The notes beneath the pieces are model-generated. The model was not told where the DNA came from. It made no database searches and saw only the letters and a list, made by a program, of their open reading frames with translations. The position numbers and the translations under genes are program-made. Shown in pieces: positions 41,507 to 49,920 of a stretch of DNA of 64,000 bases. The stretch is from Pedobacter nutrimenti (GTDB lineage: Bacteria > Bacteroidota > Bacteroidia > Sphingobacteriales > Sphingobacteriaceae), in the NCBI RefSeq assembly GCF_003208655.1, contig NZ_QKLU01000008.1, positions 124,001-188,000 of the forward strand. The letters run 5' to 3'. Positions within the stretch are counted from its first letter, which is position 1. Each line of letters begins with the position of its first letter.

Positions 41507-44233
41507 TTACTTCACCGTGTAGCGATAGACAAAGCGGCCTGGATTGCCGTTTTTGTCTAGACCTTCTACTACAGCTTTATAAGTACCTTTACCTTCTGCG
41601 TTGAAAAATTCGAATGAAAACGTTCCTGTTGCATCGGTCACGATTCGTGGGTTCCAATAAATGGTACTCCTGAGGTCCTTCATGTTTAAATTGGTCGCTG
41701 TATATTTTGGAGAATAGAATTCCCGTTCTCTGCTGTAACCTTTAGGGCTTATGGTCATCACACCGCTTTGCGGTAATAACTTTTTAATTTCATCCAGGCT
41801 CATCTTTTTAACTTTCTGAGGTTTTTTTATATTGACAGAAATAACCCCATTAGAATTGTATATGCGGTTGACTGTACCCAGATCGTCTTTTAAAAAGATT
41901 TCTATGGACTCTAATTCTGTCATATTAACAGTGCTAAGCCCAAGCGCATCTACAGGCATTCCACCTAAGAAGATCTGAACCGGAGTCCTGTTCCCTGTAT
42001 TGTAAGAGCGAGTGACATAAAAGCTGTTTGTGGAGTTATCATAAGTCATTCCCATTGCCATGGTTTTCAGGCAGGTCAACAGGTCATTACAGCCATTAAA
42101 TCTTGCGGCTTCTAAAAGATGATCCGGATAAGTTTGTAGACCTGTTAATGAACTATAGTCTGCATGACTTACCTTTTTTATTGCAGCGCCCTGGATTACA
42201 ACTTCTTTCAGTTGTCTGAGGTAGCTGTATTGTTTTTTGCTGTTGTTGAGATAATTGTTCATGGTGCTGTCGATGTTTATAATCTGATCGACGACATTTT
42301 TATTTTTGGATACCGCAGGAAGCGCTTCCTGGTCTACCATAATCATCAGGTTACTGCCATTTGAACCATATTTAGCACTGATGACAACCTGGGACGAATC
42401 CGGGAAATTCAGGTTCTGAAAATTAAAGATTCCGGAAGGACTGGTCAGGGCTTCAGCTGCATAGGTTCTTCCCGGAATGGTTAAACGTAATGGAGCCTTT
42501 TTAACAGGCATACCGGTTCTGTCCCTTAAGGTTCCGGTAATGTTCATCCCTTGCTCGGGAAGATAGGTAATCAATGGATATTTGTCTGCCAGAATATCTT
42601 TAAAAGAAAAACGGCGATAGCCTTGTGTAAGCATCAGTACATCCAGGTCGGCCAGCTTTTTATCATCGGTTTTATTAAAATAATAATTAGGCTTTTCCAG
42701 ATAACCTTTAAGGTCTGAACTCAACAGCAAAGAACTCAGAATAGTCGTCTCGTTGTCTTCATTTGCGGGAACTTTTTGCTCATCGGTTACCGAAACAGAG
42801 AAATTACCCACCAGTTTTTCTGTGGCATTTTTTGCGGTAAGCGTCATTTTTACCTTTTGACGTGCCTTATAGGCCGGCAAGTCTGTTTGAAGAGATAAAT
42901 TAAGGGCGTCTTTGTGTAAAATAAAAGCGAGTCTTTCGCTTACTGGTTCTCCGTTTGAAGCGAACAAGGTCAGTTGTACGATTCCGGAAGGGAATTTATT
43001 TTTAGGAATTTTCGCAATGGTCACCTGATTCTGTAAGATGGTTTGAGCTGCATAATAAATAACACCTGCGTTCTGACCGATAATGAATAGATTTTTGTCC
43101 TTGTTCTGCTGGAAGTAATTTTCATTGGCTACGATTTTCAGGTTTACAACCTCAGGACTGCTGTTGTTGACCTGCAATGAAACACCGGAAGGGCTTGCTT
43201 TGGGAAGGTTTAGGCTTTTGGAGCTACCGTCTTTAAAATTGATTTTTGCGATATAGGTTTTATTCAGATCTGCGTTGATGTAAAAAGCGCCCATACCTGC
43301 GTGGCTGGAGTTGAAAGTGGTAATCTGATTGCCTTCACTATCGGTTATACTCCCGCTAAGCTCTATACCAAGACCATCGGGTTTAAGAGCTTTAAAACCC
43401 ACCTGAGCAGGGATACCGGCAATGAGTTCTCCCCCTTCAGGGAAAAATTGAAGATCATTTTCACCCGTTTTAGGCTTGAGTTCAAAAGAAGCATGTAAGT
43501 TCTCTTTATCCGCAACGCTGATGTCCGTAACCAGGGTGCCGTTGGTAATGATCTGATTTTTTTTTGGACTAATGTTAATATTGAGTACGCCATTTTGGTC
43601 GGTTGTGGCCTTGCCTTTGAGTATGACGTCATAATCTGAAATGACTTTCCAGTTGACTGTTTTATTGGCGTAAGCAATTTTATCCGGGTTTTTATACTGT
43701 ACCCGGGCATTGATCAGTTGCTGGTCTTTGTTACTTGTACTGGTGGTATAGCTAAAGTGGGTCAGTAATTGCTTATCTACAGCTTCTCCTATGGCAATGT
43801 TTTTGGTAAAAAAATAATCCGGGTCAAAATTCATCATCCATACCGTATAGGCCCTGACATAATAATTGCCCTGCTTAAAATTCAGGGGGTTCAGGGGAAT
43901 ATTTCCATAAGCGACACTGTTTGCCACAGGAAATTTTACAGAAGCAATTAACGAGTCCTGGCTGTTCATCACATCTACGTAAACAATTTTACTCAGGTTT
44001 GAGGGCATATTCTGGTCTGAGGTTAGGTAAGCTTTAAACCAGATGGTATCCACTACGCTATAATAAGGTTTGTCGAAATGCAGATATACCTTTTCTACCG
44101 GATAAAGTTCAGGTAGCTTAGTGGTTTTTTTTATAATGTTCTTTAAAGTTGTTGTGTCTTTCTGGGAAAATGCCGGGAATTGCAGACAAATCAGGGCAAG
44201 AGCCAAAGCCGATACAAATTTTAGATACTTCAT
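41507..44233 (-). CDS. Large exported protein with MG2-like and TonB-plug-like domains
   Basis: 908 residues. Signal peptide ends FPAFSQ. Residues about 45-150 (VEKVYLHFDKPYYSVVDTIW, FKAYLTSD) are the alpha-2-macroglobulin MG2-like strand pattern, followed by repeated beta domains (FFPEGGELIAGIPAQVGFKA; RQKVKMTLTAKNATEKLVGN). A carboxypeptidase-regulatory-like piece occurs near residue 565 (ITGTLRDRTGMPVKKAPLRL). A degenerate plug region near 780 (SIEIFLKDDLGTVNRIYNSN, GVISVNIKKPQ) recalls the TonB plug, but no barrel follows. Such proteins are common in Pedobacter as 'plug domain-containing' and have no known function; an outer-membrane or periplasmic scaffold is plausible. Confidence 0.8.
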   Translation of the reverse strand: MKYLKFVSALALALICLQFPAFSQKDTTTLKNIIKKTTKLPELYPVEKVYLHFDKPYYSVVDTIWFKAYLTSDQNMPSNLSKIVYVDVMNSQDSLIASVKFPVANSVAYGNIPLNPLNFKQGNYYVRAYTVWMMNFDPDYFFTKNIAIGEAVDKQLLTHFSYTTSTSNKDQQLINARVQYKNPDKIAYANKTVNWKVISDYDVILKGKATTDQNGVLNINISPKKNQIITNGTLVTDISVADKENLHASFELKPKTGENDLQFFPEGGELIAGIPAQVGFKALKPDGLGIELSGSITDSEGNQITTFNSSHAGMGAFYINADLNKTYIAKINFKDGSSKSLNLPKASPSGVSLQVNNSSPEVVNLKIVANENYFQQNKDKNLFIIGQNAGVIYYAAQTILQNQVTIAKIPKNKFPSGIVQLTLFASNGEPVSERLAFILHKDALNLSLQTDLPAYKARQKVKMTLTAKNATEKLVGNFSVSVTDEQKVPANEDNETTILSSLLLSSDLKGYLEKPNYYFNKTDDKKLADLDVLMLTQGYRRFSFKDILADKYPLITYLPEQGMNITGTLRDRTGMPVKKAPLRLTIPGRTYAAEALTSPSGIFNFQNLNFPDSSQVVISAKYGSNGSNLMIMVDQEALPAVSKNKNVVDQIINIDSTMNNYLNNSKKQYSYLRQLKEVVIQGAAIKKVSHADYSSLTGLQTYPDHLLEAARFNGCNDLLTCLKTMAMGMTYDNSTNSFYVTRSYNTGNRTPVQIFLGGMPVDALGLSTVNMTELESIEIFLKDDLGTVNRIYNSNGVISVNIKKPQKVKKMSLDEIKKLLPQSGVMTISPKGYSREREFYSPKYTATNLNMKDLRSTIYWNPRIVTDATGTFSFEFFNAEGKGTYKAVVEGLDKNGNPGRFVYRYTVK

Positions 44234-44356
44234 GAATATAGATTAACAGATTGATCAGGCTAATATATTCATTTATGAGTTTAGCTGCCTCATGTTGAGC
44301 TGTCTTTAACATATTTTGACATCTTATCTGATGATATTTTTACATTAAGGAACATT

Positions 44357-44387
44357 AAAAAGGGCAGGATGTATTATTCCTGCCCTT
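44357..44387 (-). terminator. Terminator of the nitroreductase gene
   Basis: Stem AAGGGCAGGA / TCCTGCCCTT, 8-base loop, then TTTTAATG on the minus strand. Confidence 0.8.
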
Positions 44388-44406
44388 CACTAAAAGAGGT
44401 TTTAAG

Positions 44407-45039
44407 CTATTTTACCTCAATGATAAAATCTTCAAGGGGGGTACGTACCTTTTTAAGGTTGACCAACCAGTCGCCTTCATGGTCCCTGTAACCTAAAGGC
44501 AGTAAAGTTGTGCTGCGTAGGTTTTTTGATTTGAGGTCTAAAAGCTCGTCCAGTTTTTGCGGGTCAAAACCTTCCATAGGAGTTGCATCTACTTTAAGTA
44601 AAGCCGCTTCGGCAATGGCTACGCCAAAACCAATGTAAGCCTGTCTGGCCGCATGGTTAAAGTTTTCTTCAGGTGTTCTGCCGGTATACATGCCAATCAG
44701 TCTTTCCTCATAATCTTTTGTTGTTTCAGCAGGAAGATTGCGCTGGGCATTCGCATGAATAAAAGCAGCCTTAATGTTTTCTACAGTGTAATTGTCCCAG
44801 GCGGCGAAAACCAACAGGTGCGAACTGTCTACAATCTGCGTTTGGCCATAAGCCACTGCAGAAATTTTTTCTTTCAATTCGGGATTGGTCACCACAATGA
44901 TTTTAAAAGGCTGTAATCCGGAAGAGGTTGGGGCAAGGCGCGCGGCTTCCAGGATCTGGTCTACTTTTTCCTGTGGTACTTTCTGACCATTCATTTTTTT
45001 GGTGGCATAGCGCCAGTTTAAGGCTTCAATTAAGCTCAT
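44407..45039 (-). CDS. NAD(P)H-dependent nitroreductase-family flavoprotein
   Basis: 210 residues, FMN-binding. SLIEALNWRYATKKMNGQKV and LEAARLAPTSSGLQPFKIIV are the N-terminal signature of the NfsB/FRase I-type group; YIGFGVAIAEAALLKVDATP, MEGFDPQKLDELLDL and LLPLGYRD are the usual later motifs. Such enzymes reduce nitroaromatics, quinones or flavins and are active as dimers in the cytoplasm. Single gene with its own terminator; divergent from fadL. Confidence 0.92.
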   Translation of the reverse strand: MSLIEALNWRYATKKMNGQKVPQEKVDQILEAARLAPTSSGLQPFKIIVVTNPELKEKISAVAYGQTQIVDSSHLLVFAAWDNYTVENIKAAFIHANAQRNLPAETTKDYEERLIGMYTGRTPEENFNHAARQAYIGFGVAIAEAALLKVDATPMEGFDPQKLDELLDLKSKNLRSTTLLPLGYRDHEGDWLVNLKKVRTPLEDFIIEVK

Positions 45040-45296
45040 ATCTTTTTTTTTAAATTTTAATTTTATTGTTATTTAAGTATCATGAATAGTAAAAATAACA
45101 GTGTTAGCAAATGTAGGTATGTTATAGATGACTTCACAAATATTATCTGCGTTTTGACTTTTAAATGAAAATTGTTTCTTTGTTATGCATGCATAATTAT
45201 TATATTAGCTAAAACTTGATGGAATGTTGATTGTTTAGTATTAAAAGGCAACATTTTAATTTCATCAGGTATAAAACTTAAACAAAACCAAATATC
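45040..45296. promoter_or_regulatory. Divergent region between the nitroreductase and FadL genes
   Basis: No gene is seen in this stretch. A perfect 14-bp palindrome, TTATGCATGCATAA, lies at 45183-45196 and could be an operator for either direction. AT-rich otherwise, with no exact -7 box. Confidence 0.45.
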
Positions 45297-45383
45297 ATGA
45301 ACGGGTATCAGTTGAGCGCTTGCTTTCAAATGAATCCACTGCTGCACGCTTCAAATTCTAACAATCTAATATATCTAAAATGA
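45297..45383 (+). CDS. Short upstream ORF overlapping the FadL start
   Basis: 28 codons (MNGYQLSACFQMNPLLHASN continuing NNLIYLK) from ATG 45297; the stop TGA shares the ATGA overlap with the fadL ATG at 45380. That four-base overlap is the classical shape for translational coupling, and the leader before its ATG (TTAAACAAAACCAAATATC) looks like a normal Bacteroidota initiation region. It could be a regulatory leader peptide or chance. Confidence 0.35.
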   Translation: MNGYQLSACFQMNPLLHASNSNNLIYLK

Positions 45384-46594
45384 AAAAGATTCTACTTAGT
45401 GTTTTATTGGCGGTACCTGTCTGGGGATTTTCCCAGTCTTTCCAGGTTAACCTTCAGGGACAAAAACAAACCGCTATGGGAGGTGCTGGCACCGGGGTAG
45501 CGATGGACGAGGCTGCCGTATTTTTTAATCCGGGTGCGGTTTCCTTCTTAAAACAGAATGGCGTGCAGGGTGGTGTTAACGGCATTATACTAAAAACCTC
45601 TTTCAGTCAGGCGGGTTCAAACATTACCGAGCACAATCAAAATAAATTACCAACACCTTTTGCCGCTTATGCCGTATTTGGTTCTCCTCAAAACAGATTA
45701 AGATTTGGTTTGGGTGTATATACGCCATTTGGAGGAGCAATGCATTGGGATACAAACTGGACTGGAAAATATACGGTAACCTCATTGGATTTACAGGCCG
45801 TTTATATTCAGCCAACATTGAGTTTAAAAATTACGGATAACATTGGTATTGGTGGTGGTGTGGTTTATTCTCTGGGCAAGGTCGATTTGAGAAGGGCCAT
45901 TCCCATTACCTTGAACAATGGGGAATCTTCGACAGCCCAGTTGAAAGGAACTTCAAAAGATTTCGGATGGAATGCCGGTATTTATATCAATACCCTTTCC
46001 GGAGTTACCATTGGTATTTCCCATCGTTCTAAAATTAATGCAACTGTGGATAACGGAGATGCAAACTTTGTTGTTCCTGATGCATTAAAACCAACATTCC
46101 CGACAAAGTTTAACGCACAATTGCCTTTGCCGGCAACAAGTACCATTGGTTTTGGTTTTTATCCTTCGGACAAAACCACCATTGCCCTGGATGTAAACTG
46201 GGTACAGTGGCATGTGTATAAAGATTTGGCTTTTGATTACGACAACAATACCCGCATTCCGGATACAAAATCACCACGTAATTATCATGATGCAGCAACT
46301 TTCCGTTTGGGAATTGAAAACAAGGTAAGCTCTATTGTGGCACTCAGGGCTGGTGTGGGTTATGCCCTTACACCTGTGGGCGATGGATATGTTACCCCTG
46401 AGGTACCAGATGCCAACCGCTTGCTTTTAAGTGCTGGTATTGGTTTTAAGCCTTCCGAGCGTTTCGGTGTTGATTTTTCCTTTTTATATGAAAATGTTAA
46501 ATCACGTAGTGGAACCAATATTGAAACGGGTTTAAACGGTACATTTAAAACGGTAGCTTTTATTCCTGGAGTGGCCTTATCTTATAAATTCTAA
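45380..46594 (+). CDS. OmpP1/FadL/TodX-family outer-membrane transporter
   Basis: 404 residues. Signal peptide ends VWGFSQ. The N-terminal hatch GQKQTAMGGAGTGVAMDEAA and VFFNPGAVSFL is diagnostic; 14-strand barrel segments follow, ending FIPGVALSYKF. FadL proteins move long-chain fatty acids or other hydrophobic compounds by lateral diffusion without TonB. The next gene, an SGNH hydrolase lipoprotein, starts 18 bases later; together they suggest release and import of an acyl compound, as seen in other Bacteroidota. Confidence 0.93.
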   Translation: MKKILLSVLLAVPVWGFSQSFQVNLQGQKQTAMGGAGTGVAMDEAAVFFNPGAVSFLKQNGVQGGVNGIILKTSFSQAGSNITEHNQNKLPTPFAAYAVFGSPQNRLRFGLGVYTPFGGAMHWDTNWTGKYTVTSLDLQAVYIQPTLSLKITDNIGIGGGVVYSLGKVDLRRAIPITLNNGESSTAQLKGTSKDFGWNAGIYINTLSGVTIGISHRSKINATVDNGDANFVVPDALKPTFPTKFNAQLPLPATSTIGFGFYPSDKTTIALDVNWVQWHVYKDLAFDYDNNTRIPDTKSPRNYHDAATFRLGIENKVSSIVALRAGVGYALTPVGDGYVTPEVPDANRLLLSAGIGFKPSERFGVDFSFLYENVKSRSGTNIETGLNGTFKTVAFIPGVALSYKF

Positions 46595-46611
46595 TCACCA
46601 AAGAAAACATC

Positions 46612-47904
46612 ATGAACTCAAAATATTTTTACAAAAGTGCCCTAGCCCTTGCTGTTCTTGGGCTGGCAGCCTGCAAACCTTCGGTTAATACGACTGTTCC
46701 AAGTAAAGGAACTGCAGATTTTACCCGTTATATTGCTGTTGGTAATTCCCTGACTTCTGGTTTTGCTGATGGGGGATTATACCTGGACGGACAAAAGAAC
46801 TGCTTTCCGGGAATGATTGCTGAGCAGATGAAAACAGTGGGTGGCGGTAGCTTTACGACGCCTTTTTTTGCAGATAATCAGGCCAATGGCTCTGGGTATC
46901 TCAAACTGACAGGGTTTAATGCCAATGGTACACCTCAAACAACAAAAGAAACTTCCAATTTGGCTTATCGACCAGGAAGCACAACTTTTTTTACGCGTTA
47001 TAGTGGCGACATTAACAATTACGGAGTACCGGGAATTAAGCTGATTCATTCCACGATTGCGGGATATGGAACGCTTAATCCTTATTATGAACGTATGTTA
47101 ACGGATGCGACATTAACAACCCCATATTTAAACTTTGTAACCTCCAAACCCTTTACCTTTTTCAGTATGTGGCTGGGTAATAATGATATTCTGGGCTATG
47201 CAACTTCTGGCGGGGCTGGTGATACACCAACAGATAAAGCTTTGTTTACCCAGGTTTATAATCTTGTGGTGAGTCAGTTGGTCAAAGGTGGAACTGGGGG
47301 AAATGGTGCTAAAGGTGTTGTTGCAACCATTCCGGATGTAACTGCTACTGCTTTTTTTAGAACAGTCACTTTGAAAAGCATATTGGCAGCGGTTAATGCT
47401 TCTCCCGGTGGGGCTGGCGTTACAGATCTTTATATTAAGCCAGGAACCGGAGCTGCCAGAAAAGCGACTGCGGAAGATCTGTTTACACTGACCCTTTTGT
47501 CTGACCGTACAATAGGTAAACCTGATGCTACTGGTCCTTATGGTCTTGCGCCTACCAATCCTATAGAAAACCAATATGTTTTGGATAAGGACGAAGTGGC
47601 TGTGGTTAACGATTATGTTGCCTCTTATAATGCAACCATCAGGTCTGTAGCTTCCGCTTATAACCTGGCGCTAATGGATGCCAATGCGATGCTGAAAGAA
47701 TATGGTGCGGGTAAAGAGGTTAATGGGGCACTGGTCAGCGGCGCGTTCATTACAGGTAACTTGTTTTCTTTGGATGGAATCCATTTGACTCCTATGGGCT
47801 ATGCAATTACAGCCAATGGCTTTATCAACGCGATCAATGCAAAATATGGTTCCAGCATTCCAATTGTGGATGTAACCAAATACAGAGGGGTCAAATTCCC
47901 TTAA
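46612..47904 (+). CDS. SGNH/GDSL-type hydrolase lipoprotein
   Basis: 430 residues. Lipobox LAAC (Cys about residue 21) predicts an outer-membrane lipoprotein. SGNH blocks: I in IAVGNSLTSGFADGGLY (the nucleophile Ser in GNSLT), II Gly in YGVPGIK, III in WLGNNDILGYATSG, and V in DGIHLTPMGYAI with the catalytic Asp-His. Substrates are esters or lipids. The insert between blocks III and V (about 150 residues) is longer than usual. It forms an operon with the FadL-like transporter and ends at a strong terminator; acyl-ester cleavage at the cell surface feeding FadL is a natural reading (inference). Confidence 0.88.
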   Translation: MNSKYFYKSALALAVLGLAACKPSVNTTVPSKGTADFTRYIAVGNSLTSGFADGGLYLDGQKNCFPGMIAEQMKTVGGGSFTTPFFADNQANGSGYLKLTGFNANGTPQTTKETSNLAYRPGSTTFFTRYSGDINNYGVPGIKLIHSTIAGYGTLNPYYERMLTDATLTTPYLNFVTSKPFTFFSMWLGNNDILGYATSGGAGDTPTDKALFTQVYNLVVSQLVKGGTGGNGAKGVVATIPDVTATAFFRTVTLKSILAAVNASPGGAGVTDLYIKPGTGAARKATAEDLFTLTLLSDRTIGKPDATGPYGLAPTNPIENQYVLDKDEVAVVNDYVASYNATIRSVASAYNLALMDANAMLKEYGAGKEVNGALVSGAFITGNLFSLDGIHLTPMGYAITANGFINAINAKYGSSIPIVDVTKYRGVKFP

Positions 47905-47920
47905 GTTTATTGCACTAAAT

Positions 47921-47955
47921 AAAAAGCCCCCGGATAGATCATCCGGGGGCTTTTT
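47921..47955. terminator. Bidirectional terminator
   Basis: Perfect 15-bp stem AAAAAGCCCCCGGAT / ATCCGGGGGCTTTTT with a 5-base loop between the convergent SGNH and msrA genes. Confidence 0.92.
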
Positions 47956-47965
47956 ATTAAAGTGG

Positions 47966-48571
47966 TTAATGTTTGAGTTTATCCTTAAAAATCTGATCTA
48001 ATTTATCGAGTTTTGGAAGGATCACCAGTCTGCAGTAAGGTTGTTCCTTATTCTTATTGAAATAATTCTGGTGATAGTTTTCTGCGGTATAAAAAGGTTG
48101 TTCCTTTGAGATTTCGGTCACGACCGGATTTCCGTAAGCATGGGTCTGGTTTAATTCTGCTTTATATTTTTCTGCGGTTTCTTTTTGTTCCTGATCATGG
48201 TAAAAGATCACCGAGCGGTATTGCGTGCCTACATCGGCACCCTGGCGGTTTATTGTGGTTGGATCATGCGTTTTCCAGAAAACAGCAAGCAGCTCATCAT
48301 AACTGATTTTAGAAGGGTCATAGGTAATTTCAATTACCTCGGCGTGACCTGTTGTTCCGGTGCAGACCTCTTCATAGCTGGGGTCGATGACATCCCCTCC
48401 TTCATAACCGGAGCGGACAGCCGACACCCCATTTAATCTTTGAAAGATGGCCTCTGAGCACCAGAAGCAACCCATACCAAAGGTCGCTTTTTGTAATTTC
48501 TTTTGCTGCGCATCTGCGTTAGTATTGGTCAGAGATAAGAGTATTAATATCATAAGGGATAAAGATTTCAT
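47966..48571 (-). CDS. msrA: Peptide-methionine (S)-S-oxide reductase, exported
   Basis: 201 residues from the ATG at 48571, which opens directly into a signal peptide (MKSLSLMILILLSLTNTNAD-AQ); in-frame sequence 30 codons upstream lacks any relation to MsrA. The catalytic motif FGMGCFWCSEAIF places Cys35; YEEVCTGTTGHAEVIEITYD, THDPTTINRQGADVGTQYRS and AENYHQNYF are all standard. It repairs methionine-S-sulfoxide in proteins, here in the periplasm. Resolving cysteine is probably the C-terminal Cys in QPYCRLVILPK. Convergent with the SGNH gene, sharing a terminator. Confidence 0.94.
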   Translation of the reverse strand: MKSLSLMILILLSLTNTNADAQQKKLQKATFGMGCFWCSEAIFQRLNGVSAVRSGYEGGDVIDPSYEEVCTGTTGHAEVIEITYDPSKISYDELLAVFWKTHDPTTINRQGADVGTQYRSVIFYHDQEQKETAEKYKAELNQTHAYGNPVVTEISKEQPFYTAENYHQNYFNKNKEQPYCRLVILPKLDKLDQIFKDKLKH

Positions 48572-48890
48572 GTGCCAGATTGATTTATTTGAGCTTCTTA
48601 CTTCAGGTGAGCTGCGGTTAAACAATATACTATTTGTGGGCGTAAATCCAGAGAAATACATTTGTTTTTAACTTTCTTTAACTACGGGCATGAGGTGGTT
48701 ATGGTTTTTAGCCTAAATGGTTATGACTGATTTATTACACTATCAGGATTGTCTTTAAATGTTTTCTGAAATTGTTAATAACTTAAAGTGTTTTTGGATA
48801 GGGTGTTGTGTCTTCTGAATTTGTATATTTAATGTTTATTAACAATAGTTTCCTAATTTTAGACGTCATAAAAAAATAAAAGAAAACACT

Positions 48891-49853
48891 ATGTCAACAC
48901 CGTATATACCTTGTTTGGATCTTGGTTCCTATATTGACGGAACTGAAGAGCAACGCAAAAAATTCTCGGATGAACTGGGAAGAGCGTTCAATGATTCTGG
49001 TTTTGTAACCATTACCAATCATGGCGTAAGCCAGGAATTAATCGATCAGCTCTATAAAAATATTAAGGCTGTTTTTGCTTTGTCACCAGAGCAGAAAAGT
49101 AAATATGAAAAACCAGAACTGGCAGGACAAAGAGGTTATACCAGTCCGGGTAAAGAAACTGCAAAAGGTGCTAAAACTGCCGACTTGAAAGAGTTCTGGC
49201 AAATTGGGCAGGAAGTGAGTGATGGAGATGCCATTAAAAGCGAATATCCTGACAATGAATATCTGGAAGAACTTCCTGAATTCAATGAAGTGACCAGGGA
49301 AATTTATGTGAAACTGGAAAACAATGGAAAACACCTGCTTAGGGCAATATCAACCTATTTGGGTTTACCTGTTGATTATTTCGATAAACAGGTACACAAC
49401 GGAAACTCTATTTTAAGGGGGATCCATTATTTTCCTATTGAAAATCCGGAAGCAATTCCTGATGATGCGGTACGTGCCGGTGCCCATGAAGACATTAACC
49501 TGATTACCTTACTGATCGGTGCAAGTGCTGATGGCCTGGAAGTTTTAACCAGAAGTAATGAATGGTTGCCAATTAAAGCCCATCATTCTGATATCGTTGT
49601 CAACGTCGGGGATATGTTGCAAAGATTAACCAATAATAAACTTCGTTCTACAACGCATAGGGTAGTTAATCCTCCGCGTGAACTGATGAAAACCTCACGT
49701 TTTTCTGTGCCGTTTTTCCTGCATCCCCGTTCAGATATGGATTTAACCAGTCTTTCTTCCTGTATCGATGCTGAACATCCAAAAGTATATACAGACATGA
49801 CTGCCGGTGAATACCTGGATGAGCGTCTGAGAGAAATTGGCTTGAAAAAATAA
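48891..49853 (+). CDS. Isopenicillin N synthase-like 2OG-Fe(II) oxygenase
   Basis: 320 residues. The plant/bacterial IPNS-like dioxygenase fold is clear: N-terminal MSTPYIPCLDLGSYIDGTEE, FNDSGFVTITNHGVSQELID (DIOX_N), the facial triad His-X-Asp in GAHEDINLITLLIG and the distal His in TTHRVVNPPREL, and the 2-oxoglutarate-binding Arg-X-Ser in SRFSVPFFLHP. In plants this family makes hormones and secondary metabolites; the bacterial members mostly have unknown substrates. Cytoplasmic, monocistronic with an excellent terminator. Confidence 0.92.
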   Translation: MSTPYIPCLDLGSYIDGTEEQRKKFSDELGRAFNDSGFVTITNHGVSQELIDQLYKNIKAVFALSPEQKSKYEKPELAGQRGYTSPGKETAKGAKTADLKEFWQIGQEVSDGDAIKSEYPDNEYLEELPEFNEVTREIYVKLENNGKHLLRAISTYLGLPVDYFDKQVHNGNSILRGIHYFPIENPEAIPDDAVRAGAHEDINLITLLIGASADGLEVLTRSNEWLPIKAHHSDIVVNVGDMLQRLTNNKLRSTTHRVVNPPRELMKTSRFSVPFFLHPRSDMDLTSLSSCIDAEHPKVYTDMTAGEYLDERLREIGLKK

Positions 49854-49868
49854 GATTGACATTCCATA

Positions 49869-49910
49869 AAAATAAAAGGCCTGTATAGATGTATACAGGC
49901 CTTTTATTTT
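49869..49910. terminator. Bidirectional terminator
   Basis: Perfect 19-bp stem (left arm 49869-49887, right arm 49892-49910) with a GATG loop and T/A ends on both sides, between the convergent oxygenase and serine hydrolase genes. Confidence 0.92.
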
Positions 49911-49920
49911 ATAGCAGGGT

